Assembly: GCA_937982425.1 (NCBI GenBank)
Contig: CALJLT010000028.1
Location: forward strand, 1-11,388
Length of the DNA: 11,388 nucleotides
From: an uncultured archaeon
GTDB lineage: Archaea > Nanobdellota > Nanobdellia > Pacearchaeales > GW2011-AR1
Direction of reading: 5' to 3'
Positions 6,310 to 11,388 of the stretch are shown here, piece after piece; positions within the stretch are counted from its first letter, which is position 1, and each line of letters starts with the position of its first letter. The notes under the pieces were generated by a model, which saw only the letters and a list, made by a program, of their open reading frames with translations, did no database searches and had not been told where the DNA came from. A program made the translations under genes and the position numbers.

Positions 6310-6317
6310 TTTATAAA
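6310..6317 (+). promoter_or_regulatory. TATA box for the gene at 6340
   Basis: TTTATAAA is centred 26 bp before the ATG at 6340, predicting a leaderless mRNA. Confidence 0.6.
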
Positions 6318-6339
6318 TGAATCAAAATTAAAGAATTTA

Positions 6340-6984
6340 ATGGCAAGAATAGAATACCAACCCGCCGTTATTATTCCGGCATCTTTCAAAATTCCTCATG
6401 TAAGAGAAAACGGAAAACTTTACACAGCGAAAGTTATGGAAGATCTTTCAGATCCTATGGATTATGAACAAATGCAAGAGTTTGATGCAAGAGCAAGGGA
6501 GAAAGGCGATCCGAGGTTGATTTCAATTCCTATGTTTTTTCAATTGGCTAAATCCGGAATGCAAAATAAAGATTCGGATTTTTTAAATTTTTTGAAAGCA
6601 GGTATTGGTAGATGGTCGAATTTTTTTAGTGCGATAAATTATTCTGCAAATGGAAAAGATAAAATAATTCATTATGAAGGAACTCCAGATGAATATTTTT
6701 TTGAAGGAAATTTTGTTGGAAATGATGATTGGGCAAGAGATATTTCAGATAAAAGAACTTTAGCTTCTTTAACTGGAATAAATAATGTTCCTTTCTTAAA
6801 TAAAATTTCTAATTCGGTTAATTCAAATGATGCTTGTTTATGGAGAGTAAATTCAAGACCCCAAGGAGAAGATATCAAAAGAGTTGGGGGGCTTTACGAT
6901 GGCTGGGGCAGGCTTAACCTCGGTGCTAGCAGGGAGCTGTTGAATCGGAATCCTTGTTTTCGGGTAGAGTTGATTGAAGAATGA
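6340..6984 (+). CDS. Putative DGR target protein with C-type-lectin-like C-terminus
   Basis: The 214-residue protein looks soluble, with no signal peptide or membrane segment. It has an N-terminal unknown region (1-160, including IPHVRENGKLYTAKVM and WSNFFSAINYSANGKDKIIHYEGTPDEY) and a C-terminal module starting near LWRVNSRP (about 167-174). That module ends in RLNLGASR and NPCFRVELIEE. The final pattern, a short variable stretch and then FRV near the stop, recalls C-type-lectin/FGE-fold proteins diversified by DGRs, which are common in DPANN archaea. In 6883-6936 the composition switches to about 63% G+C and 15% A (hand count), with codons such as TAC, GGC, AAC, CTC, GGT, GCT and AGC, unlike the rest of the gene. 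That fits a stretch derived from AAC/AAT codons by adenine mutagenesis. No reverse transcriptase or template repeat is visible here. Gene call strong; DGR role inferred. Confidence 0.6.
   Translation: MARIEYQPAVIIPASFKIPHVRENGKLYTAKVMEDLSDPMDYEQMQEFDARAREKGDPRLISIPMFFQLAKSGMQNKDSDFLNFLKAGIGRWSNFFSAINYSANGKDKIIHYEGTPDEYFFEGNFVGNDDWARDISDKRTLASLTGINNVPFLNKISNSVNSNDACLWRVNSRPQGEDIKRVGGLYDGWGRLNLGASRELLNRNPCFRVELIEE
6883..6984 (+). repeat. Possible DGR variable region (VR) at the 3' end of the gene
   Basis: The last 34 codons, including the stop, are adenine-poor and G+C-rich compared with the preceding sequence. The first 18 include six ending in C with diverse first two bases. The final part, from about 6943, encodes NRNPCFRVELIEE and could be the invariant, template-matching end. 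The template repeat was looked for within this window and not found. Confidence 0.4.
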
Positions 6985-6998
6985 GTAATGTATTGCTC
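6983..6998 (+). terminator. Hairpin overlapping the stop codon of the putative DGR target
   Basis: GAGTAA (6983-6988) pairs with TTGCTC (6993-6998) around a TGTA tetraloop, giving six pairs including one G-U. It begins inside the TGA stop. No T-run follows directly. It could end transcription between convergent genes or be the short hairpin found downstream of some DGR variable regions. Confidence 0.35.
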
Positions 6999-7006
6999 GC
7001 TTGAAA

Positions 7007-8107
7007 TTAATTCTTTTCAAGAACATAAATTTTTCTTCCAACAATTTGGTTTTCCCTATATTCTGGAATTCCGGGGAAAATTAGTTTAGTTCTAGTGTTT
7101 TTGCATATTTTTTCTATATCGCAAGAGATTCTTTTTTTACCAATTCTTATGTAAGGAGAGGTGAAAACTATTCTATTTTCAGTATTTTCTTTTAAATTAT
7201 TTATCGTTTTTTCAATCAATGCTTCAAATTCTTTAATTATTTTTTTTGCTTTTTCTTTTGTAGGTATTTTTTTAAAGGTTTCTCCTAAATCAGGTTCAGT
7301 TACGATTGAATCCCCTTTAGGAATTTTTATTTTTGTTGAATCTGAATTAAATAAAAGATAATTATCTTTTTTGAACTTAAACCATTTTAAATTTTTTTCT
7401 GCTCCCTGAATTGCGCTTTTATCTTTGTCTATTCCTATAACTTTAATTTTCTGTAAAAGTGCTTCAGAGAGAATAACGCCGATTCCACAAAAAGGATCAA
7501 TCAAAGTTTCTCCTTCTTTTAAATTTGCTAAATTTATCATTATTTTTGAAAGCCTGGGAGAAATAGCTAGTTCTTCTCTTCTTACAGGTTTTTCAATATC
7601 CCTTTTTTCAATTTCTTCTGAATTAGGAAATTCAGTTATTTCTCCGAAGTATTCTTTATCTTTTGAAGAAAATAAAAAGTATTCTTTGTTCAGAGTTTTT
7701 GAGGATGGAATTCTTAGGAAATTTTCTTGCATTTTTATTTCTCTGTTCAATCCCTTGTAATTTGCTTTTATTTTTTCTGATTTAAGTCTATTTTTCAAAT
7801 ATTCTTTTAGTTCTTCTGAATAAGAAGAATATTCCCATAAAGTATAAGTTAGTTTATTGCTTTTTTCAGAATAAATTTCAATTTTTTCTAAATCCTTCTC
7901 TAAATTCTTTTCTGAAGTTTCCAATAAAATTTTCCCAATTCTTATTATTCCGCCTAATTTTTTTAAGGAATCTTTCTCTAAATATTCTAAATCTAAGATT
8001 AAAGCGGTATCTTTTTCTTCAGAGCTTTTTATTTTTCCTTTAAAAAATTCTTTTAATTCTAGTTTGGATAATTCAGGATTTCTTCCAAGTATGAATAAAT
8101 ATTTCAT
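7007..8107 (-). CDS. THUMP-domain RNA methyltransferase, Trm-G10/Trm11-like
   Basis: Predicted SAM-dependent methylase of tRNA; archaeal relatives make N2-methylguanosine at position 10. The N-terminal 150 residues fit the ferredoxin-like/THUMP region that binds the tRNA acceptor end. The Rossmann domain then begins with EKPVRREELAISPRLS (172-187) and the SAM-binding motif DPFCGIG (204-210). GIDKD (225-229) follows as the acidic loop that holds the ribose. The catalytic motif IV, usually DPPYG, reads EPDLG here (271-275), as a TEPDLG string. The 366-residue length is near normal. It is convergent with the gene at 6340 (22 bp apart). Its start at 8107 has a TATA-like element about 27 bp upstream. 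Family assignment is solid; exact target base is uncertain because of the altered motif. Confidence 0.82.
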   Translation of the reverse strand: MKYLFILGRNPELSKLELKEFFKGKIKSSEEKDTALILDLEYLEKDSLKKLGGIIRIGKILLETSEKNLEKDLEKIEIYSEKSNKLTYTLWEYSSYSEELKEYLKNRLKSEKIKANYKGLNREIKMQENFLRIPSSKTLNKEYFLFSSKDKEYFGEITEFPNSEEIEKRDIEKPVRREELAISPRLSKIMINLANLKEGETLIDPFCGIGVILSEALLQKIKVIGIDKDKSAIQGAEKNLKWFKFKKDNYLLFNSDSTKIKIPKGDSIVTEPDLGETFKKIPTKEKAKKIIKEFEALIEKTINNLKENTENRIVFTSPYIRIGKKRISCDIEKICKNTRTKLIFPGIPEYRENQIVGRKIYVLEKN

Positions 8108-8128
8108 ACACTTTAAAAGAATTCTTGG

Positions 8129-8140
8129 TTTTTATTATTT
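8129..8140 (-). promoter_or_regulatory. TATA-like box for the THUMP methyltransferase
   Basis: On the minus strand this reads AAATAATAAAAA, centred about 27 bp from the ATG at 8107. It is an imperfect match in the expected position and lies in the 57-bp gap after the nucleotidyltransferase gene. Confidence 0.4.
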
Positions 8141-8164
8141 GGGTTCTTTAAATTTAAGATAGAA

Positions 8165-9940
8165 TTATAAAATAATTTCAAATTCTCCAAATGCTTTTCT
8201 AAGAATATCAAAAACTTTTGGATTTATTTCTACTTCCTCATTTTCTTTTTGTTTTCCTAAAGCTTGATCCAATTCTTCTAATGTAGAATCTTCAATAACT
8301 TTTTCTATTTTCTTTACTTTTTGTCCTTCAATAAAAAAACTCTTTTTATCTGCATGAATCAGTTCAATTATTTTATTTTTAAATCTCAATTTCATTTTCC
8401 CTTTTTCTAAAGGAATCAATTCTTTTCTTTGATTGAATTCAACCAAATCTTTTATTAAAATATCTGCATCTCTTCTAGCTCTGTCTGCTTTATGAGAGTC
8501 CATTTTACCTTTTTTATAATCCTCTCTTGAAGAGAGAATTGATTTTAAAATTCTTAAGTGCTGTTTGCTAAATTTACCTTTTTTAACATATTCTTCTTCA
8601 AAATCTTCTATTAGTTTAGTTTGGGATTTTTTGCCTAAAAGTGTTTTTAAAGAATCAATTACGTCCAGATAAATTTTTTCTATTGTTTCTCCTTGATATT
8701 TTTTTTCTATTTGTTCTCTTAATTCTTTTAATCTTTTTAAAAATTCTTCAGTTTGTTTTAAGAGTTTATCAATTTCAGCTCCTGAAATTTCTTTTATTTT
8801 TTCGTGTTCATAATCCCTCCAAGTTTGAATAACTTTTTCTAAGAAATCAACATATTTTTTTTCAATCATTTTGGTTTCTAGAAATTGTTTTTTGAAATCC
8901 CTCACGAGTTCTTTTTTTGCGTTTGGAGGGGGAGATCCGTTAAGCATAACCATTGCTTGAGCAGGAGTTGTGACACCCCAGAAAATATTTGTAAATATTT
9001 CAGATAGAAGTGTTTTTTTGCTTCTTGGAATAACGCCGTCCCCCATACTCATAAACATATCAATTGCTTCTGGAGAAGGTTTAAGTTTACCCATTCTTAA
9101 AAGTGCCTTCCAAGGCATAAAAGTTCCTCGATCGTATAAAGGAACTCCATCTCTAATAAAAGTAAACATTACAGGATGAGCATCTTTTACTGCATCCCAA
9201 AAATCAGTTAATAAGTATATTTGGGGTTCTAATTTATTTTCAACTCCTGCAATTTGAGTTGCTTCTGCAACATATTGGTAAATCATTCCTCTTAATCTAT
9301 CAAGAAGTTCTCTTCTAGGCATTCTTTTAACATCAGTATCATTGATAACAACAAACACATCAACATCTGAAGTTTTTTCTGCCTCCCCTCTAACTAAACT
9401 TCCTCCAATTACGTAACTAACAACATATTTATCGAATTTTTGAAGTACCAATGATTTATGAATTTCAGCTACACGTAAAGCTCCTAAAATTCCTTTATCA
9501 TAAAGAGGATAAGCCATACTTATTGCACCCGAAAGTTCAAATTTTTGATCAAAACAAATTTCCCATATTTCTTTTGGAGTAAAGATATGCAACCAAATTT
9601 TTTCCTTAGTTTTTTCTATTTCTTTTATTAAATCTTCCTTTAATTTGGGAATTTCTTTTATTTTATCTTCTTGAATTATTAATTCAATATGAACGTGATC
9701 TTTTGATTCTTTTGGAACTTCTTCTTCATCAATAAATTTTGGAATTGCTTGGGGGGGAAGAACCCCTATGGCTTCAATAAATTTGTATTTTTTTAAAATA
9801 TAGGCTTTTAATTTTTCTAATTCTTTTTTTGTTTTCTCAAATTTCTTTTTTGCTTCTTCTGGATCTTCTTGTTTTGGAATAGGATTTTTAGAATATTTTG
9901 TGTTAAGATCCATTCCGGGAATGTTTTGTTCAGGATTCAT
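8165..9940 (-). CDS. Nucleotidyltransferase-domain protein with HEPN-like helical C-terminus
   Basis: A 591-residue cytoplasmic protein. The minimal nucleotidyltransferase motif is clear: GGS (179-181) followed by SDVDVFV, with metal ligands D192 and D194. A third acidic ligand could be E238 or D246 in KLEPQIYLLTDFWD. The N-terminal 30-120 region is charged, with a predicted helical start and a strand near HVHIELIIQ. After the catalytic domain come long helical segments. Residues about 360-410 include RDYEH (R375 to H379), and about 440-510 include SREDYKKGKMDSHKADRARRDADILIKDL. Both resemble HEPN four-helix bundles, a common partner of MNT nucleotidyltransferases. The last 80 residues hold a strand-rich region (KMKLRFKNKIIELIHADKKSFFIEG). 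Such long proteins seem typical of DPANN archaea. The substrate is unknown; it could transfer AMP to a protein or RNA. Start at 9940 has a TATA box 26 bp upstream. Confidence 0.75.
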   Translation of the reverse strand: MNPEQNIPGMDLNTKYSKNPIPKQEDPEEAKKKFEKTKKELEKLKAYILKKYKFIEAIGVLPPQAIPKFIDEEEVPKESKDHVHIELIIQEDKIKEIPKLKEDLIKEIEKTKEKIWLHIFTPKEIWEICFDQKFELSGAISMAYPLYDKGILGALRVAEIHKSLVLQKFDKYVVSYVIGGSLVRGEAEKTSDVDVFVVINDTDVKRMPRRELLDRLRGMIYQYVAEATQIAGVENKLEPQIYLLTDFWDAVKDAHPVMFTFIRDGVPLYDRGTFMPWKALLRMGKLKPSPEAIDMFMSMGDGVIPRSKKTLLSEIFTNIFWGVTTPAQAMVMLNGSPPPNAKKELVRDFKKQFLETKMIEKKYVDFLEKVIQTWRDYEHEKIKEISGAEIDKLLKQTEEFLKRLKELREQIEKKYQGETIEKIYLDVIDSLKTLLGKKSQTKLIEDFEEEYVKKGKFSKQHLRILKSILSSREDYKKGKMDSHKADRARRDADILIKDLVEFNQRKELIPLEKGKMKLRFKNKIIELIHADKKSFFIEGQKVKKIEKVIEDSTLEELDQALGKQKENEEVEINPKVFDILRKAFGEFEIIL

Positions 9941-9960
9941 AATTGAAATAGTTTGGTTTT

Positions 9961-9970
9961 ATTTATAAAA
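9961..9970 (-). promoter_or_regulatory. TATA box for the nucleotidyltransferase gene
   Basis: ATTTATAAAA reads TTTTATAAAT on the minus strand, centred 26 bp from the ATG at 9940, again predicting a leaderless mRNA. Confidence 0.6.
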
Positions 9971-9986
9971 GTTTGTTATGATAAGG

Positions 9987-9998
9987 TTTTTTAATTAA
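9987..9998 (+). promoter_or_regulatory. TATA-like box for tRNA-Gly
   Basis: A T-rich TTTTTTAATTAA-type element centred about 25 bp before the mature tRNA-Gly 5' end. A second candidate (TTTTTAAAT near 10002) is too close to be the TBP site. Confidence 0.35.
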
Positions 9999-10017
9999 GT
10001 TGTTTTTAAATTTTTGA

Positions 10018-10089
10018 GCGTGAGTAGTTCAGTGGTTAGAATTGGACGTTGCCAACGTTTAGACCCGGGTTCGAATCCCGGCTCGCGCA
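10018..10089 (+). tRNA. tRNA-Gly (anticodon GCC)
   Basis: The 72-base cloverleaf folds cleanly. The acceptor is GCGTGAG with CTCGCGC (one G-U pair). The anticodon stem GGACG/CGTTT has loop TTGCCAA, giving anticodon GCC. The T stem CCGGG/CCCGG (10065-10069/10077-10081) has loop TTCGAAT. The discriminator is A at 10089, as expected for archaeal tRNA-Gly. CCA is not encoded and no intron is present. It is divergent from the nucleotidyltransferase gene. Confidence 0.95.
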
Positions 10090-10099
10090 TAAAAAACCT

Positions 10100-10140
10100 G
10101 CTGTTTCTTTTTGAATTCCTTAGAATAATTAAAGAACAGC
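10100..10140 (+). repeat. Imperfect inverted repeat between two tRNA genes
   Basis: GCTGTTTCTTT (10100-10110) pairs with AAAGAACAGC (10131-10140) as a 10-bp stem with one bulged T and a 20-base A+T-rich loop. A pyrimidine run (CTTTTC) follows. It may help end tRNA-Gly transcription or guide processing if the tRNAs are co-transcribed. Confidence 0.4.
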
Positions 10141-10187
10141 CTTTTCAAAAGTTTTTTAAAAGGGAAGATTGTTTTCTTCTTATTGGC

Positions 10188-10260
10188 GGACCCTTAGTCT
10201 AGTGGTTACGACGTCTCGTTTACACCGAGAAGATCACCAGTTCGATTCTGGTAGGGTCCA
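10188..10260 (+). tRNA. tRNA-Val (anticodon TAC)
   Basis: A 73-base cloverleaf. Acceptor GGACCCT/AGGGTCC is perfectly paired. The D arm GTC/GAC has a GG-containing loop. The anticodon stem TCTCG/CGAGA has loop TTTACAC, giving anticodon TAC, which reads valine codons. The T stem ACCAG/CTGGT has loop TTCGATT. The discriminator is A at 10260. CCA is not encoded and no intron is present. A TATA-like TTTTTTAAAA lies about 31 bp upstream. A decayed copy of its 3' half lies about 95 bp downstream. Confidence 0.95.
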
Positions 10261-10299
10261 TTCATATTTTTATTATTTTTTCTAAAAACCAAGAAAAAC

Positions 10300-10350
10300 C
10301 GTCATGTTATTTACACCGAGTAGATCGCAGGTTCTAACTCTCAAGCCCAC
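10300..10350 (+). pseudogene. Degenerate copy of the tRNA-Val 3' half
   Basis: TTTACACCGAG-n-AGATC (about 10310-10326) repeats the anticodon loop, anticodon 3' stem and variable loop of tRNA-Val with one mismatch. Weaker similarity continues through a T-arm-like GGTTCTAAC to AGCCCA near 10350. The T stem no longer pairs, there is no 5' half, and the acceptor partner is missing, so it cannot be a working tRNA. It could be a decayed tandem duplication or the scar of an element that inserted at tRNA-Val. Confidence 0.5.
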
Positions 10351-10367
10351 TTCCGAGTTTCACATAA

Positions 10368-10396
10368 GGCTCGTGAACTTTTTCACCTACTGAGCC
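10368..10396 (+). repeat. Two-part G+C-rich hairpin downstream of the tRNA-Val relic
   Basis: GGCTC (10368-10372) pairs with GAGCC (10392-10396), and stacked on it GTGAA (10373-10377) pairs with TTCAC (10382-10386) around a CTTT loop. A five-base bulge, CTACT, lies on the 3' side. A separate stem, GAGTAGA with TCTAACTC (10318-10324/10333-10340), lies upstream. The structure is more stable than expected for such A+T-rich DNA. Its function is unknown. Confidence 0.4.
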
Positions 10397-10405
10397 CATT
10401 CAACA

Positions 10406-10415
10406 TTTTTTTAAA
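10406..10415 (+). promoter_or_regulatory. TATA-like box for the transporter gene
   Basis: TTTTTTTAAA is centred about 26 bp before the ATG at 10437, the same spacing as at most genes in this window. Confidence 0.5.
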
Positions 10416-10436
10416 CTTCAATTATTTTTATAATGC

Positions 10437-11294
10437 ATGATTTGGATTCCTATTCTTAGTGCTACTGCTTTGGCAGGGGGAACTTTAATTGAAAGAATTT
10501 TATTGAAAAGAAAGAATATGTCTGTTAAATTTTATGAAACTTATAGCTTTTTGTTTATAGTTCTCGTGATGATTCCTTTCACTTTCTTTTTTTGGGATGT
10601 TTCTAGTTTGGCTTATTCTTTAGAAAATATTTTGATTTTATTAGTTGTAGTTGTTTTGGCTTTATTTGCAAATTGGTTTATTTTCCAATCTTTGAAATGG
10701 GAGAAGATTTCTCGTTTGGAGCCTGCAAGAATGATGGAACCTTTGTTTACAGTAATGCTTGCTGTTATTTTTAGTTATATTTTTGGAGAAGGTCTTTATG
10801 AACGTAATCTAAAATTTATAATTCCTGCACTTGTAGCAGGAGCAGCTTTGATTTTTTCTCATTTTAGAAGAGATCATTTGGAATTTAATAAGTATTTCAA
10901 ATTTGCAATTTTAGGAAGTTTATTTTTTGCAGCAGAATTAGTTGTTTCAAGAATTTTACTGGATATTTATTCTCCTTTCTCTTTTTATTTTGTAAGATGT
11001 ATTTTAATATTTGGGCTTAGTTTTATTTTATTTAGACCTAAACTATTTGGAGAAGTTGACAATAAAACTATTTTACATATTTTATTGACTTCTTTTTTAT
11101 GGGTAGGATTTAGAATTTTAATTTATTACGGATATACTACTTTGGGGATTATAGAAACAACTCTTATGATTATGCTTGGACCTGTTTTTGTATATTTATT
11201 CGCTTGGAAGTTTTTAAAAGATAAACCTGATTGGAGAAACATATTATCTTCAATAATAATTGTTCTTGCAGTAGTATATGCAACTGTTTTTTAG
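10437..11294 (+). CDS. EamA/DMT-superfamily membrane transporter
   Basis: A 285-residue integral membrane protein with about ten predicted helices (near 2-18, 36-53, 62-84, 96-116, 126-142, 154-172, 180-199, 211-232, 236-258 and 266-284). It shows the internal duplication of the drug/metabolite transporter superfamily: each half has a Pro-containing helix in the style of the EamA motif, first EPLFTVMLAVIFSYIFGEGL (101-120), then GPVFVYLFAWKFLKDKP (248-264). The usual Glu after the second helix is replaced by Lys-Asp. Cytoplasmic-side basic residues follow the inside-positive rule between helices. Members export metabolites, amino acids or drugs; the substrate cannot be inferred. The ATG at 10437 is chosen over one at 10433, which is out of frame and reaches a stop within nine codons. 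It is a single gene with its own promoter. Confidence 0.85.
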   Translation: MIWIPILSATALAGGTLIERILLKRKNMSVKFYETYSFLFIVLVMIPFTFFFWDVSSLAYSLENILILLVVVVLALFANWFIFQSLKWEKISRLEPARMMEPLFTVMLAVIFSYIFGEGLYERNLKFIIPALVAGAALIFSHFRRDHLEFNKYFKFAILGSLFFAAELVVSRILLDIYSPFSFYFVRCILIFGLSFILFRPKLFGEVDNKTILHILLTSFLWVGFRILIYYGYTTLGIIETTLMIMLGPVFVYLFAWKFLKDKPDWRNILSSIIIVLAVVYATVF

Positions 11295-11342
11295 AAAACC
11301 CTAAAAACTCTTGTTCTCTTTTTCCTTTATGATAGATGTTCA
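11295..11342 (+). other. Downstream flank, pyrimidine-rich
   Basis: The last 48 genomic bases hold no gene. A CTCTTTTTCCTTT run could serve as an archaeal T-rich terminator for the transporter gene. Confidence 0.3.
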
Positions 11343-11388
11343 AGATCGGAAGAGCGTCGTGTAGGGAAAGAGTGTAGATCTCGGTGGT
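11343..11388 (-). other. Illumina P5/TruSeq adapter, reverse complement
   Basis: Starts with the AGATCGGAAGAGC adapter hallmark and continues for 46 bases as the reverse complement of the sequence at 1-44. Genomic sequence ends at 11342. Confidence 0.97.

Noticed and set aside
6672..7044. Minus-strand frames of 68 and 63 residues around the 3' end of the gene at 6340
   Set aside because: Shadows of the plus-strand gene and its G+C-rich tail; no promoter or motif supports them.
7161..7760. Two plus-strand frames of 66 and 111 residues
   Set aside because: They lie antisense to the THUMP methyltransferase and show no family features.
8641..9179. Plus-strand frames of 63 and 69 residues
   Set aside because: Antisense shadows of the nucleotidyltransferase gene.
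10014..10202. A 62-residue open frame on the plus strand
   Set aside because: It runs through tRNA-Gly and into tRNA-Val and has no protein-like features.
10300..10350. A split-tRNA 3' half, as known in Nanoarchaeum
   Set aside because: The T stem does not pair, and no matching 5' half or complementary leader is visible.
10433..10459. An alternative ATG start for the transporter
   Set aside because: It is in another frame and reaches TAG within nine codons.
1..11388. 44-base inverted repeats at the two ends, as in a transposon or linear replicon
   Set aside because: They are Illumina adapter sequence, not biological terminal repeats.

Overview
This window is an A+T-rich archaeal fragment, most likely from a DPANN lineage such as Pacearchaeota or Woesearchaeota. 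The evidence is archaeal-type informational genes (Rpo7, Spt4/Rpo subunit E'', eS24, eS31/S27ae, Dph6, archaeal ScpA, a Trm-G10-type THUMP methylase), compact spacing, TATA boxes about 26 bp before most start codons with no Shine-Dalgarno sites, and several proteins of the kind found in small archaeal genomes. The lineage call is from family recognition, not from a search. Both ends are Illumina adapter (1-44 and, reverse-complemented, 11343-11388), so only about 45-11342 is genomic and the first gene is cut by the fragment end.

Layout. 45-1066: 5'-truncated transglutaminase-like cysteine-protease-fold protein. 1159-1230: tRNA-His, followed directly by histidyl-tRNA synthetase (1272-2390). 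2399-3419: a small unknown protein and the diphthamide ligase Dph6, both on the minus strand. 3480-3788: a small unknown protein, convergent with the kleisin ScpA (3792-4619, minus). 4620-4868: no protein gene, but a G+C-rich foldable stretch behind a TATA box that may be a small RNA. 4869-6234: one minus-strand operon, rpo7-spt4-rps24e-rps27ae, with overlapping or abutting stop and start codons. 6340-6984: a divergent gene whose 3' end changes abruptly in base composition and codon use and resembles the variable, C-type-lectin-like end of a diversity-generating retroelement (DGR) target. 7007-8107: THUMP-domain RNA methyltransferase. 8165-9940: large nucleotidyltransferase protein with HEPN-like helical regions. 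10018-10260: tRNA-Gly(GCC) and tRNA-Val(UAC). 10300-10400: a degenerate copy of the tRNA-Val 3' half followed by a hairpin. 10437-11294: EamA/DMT-family membrane transporter.

How it fits together. Most of the window serves translation and transcription: three tRNAs, HisRS, Dph6 (elongation factor 2 modification), a tRNA methylase, two ribosomal proteins and two transcription subunits. ScpA serves chromosome organisation. The accessory parts are the putative DGR target, the nucleotidyltransferase/HEPN protein and the transglutaminase-like protein. The most interesting leads are the putative DGR variable region at about 6883-6984, the tRNA-His with an irregular acceptor stem and U73 beside hisS, the candidate RNA at 4670-4807, and the tRNA-Val-derived relic. 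No reverse transcriptase, template repeat, CRISPR array or insertion sequence is visible.
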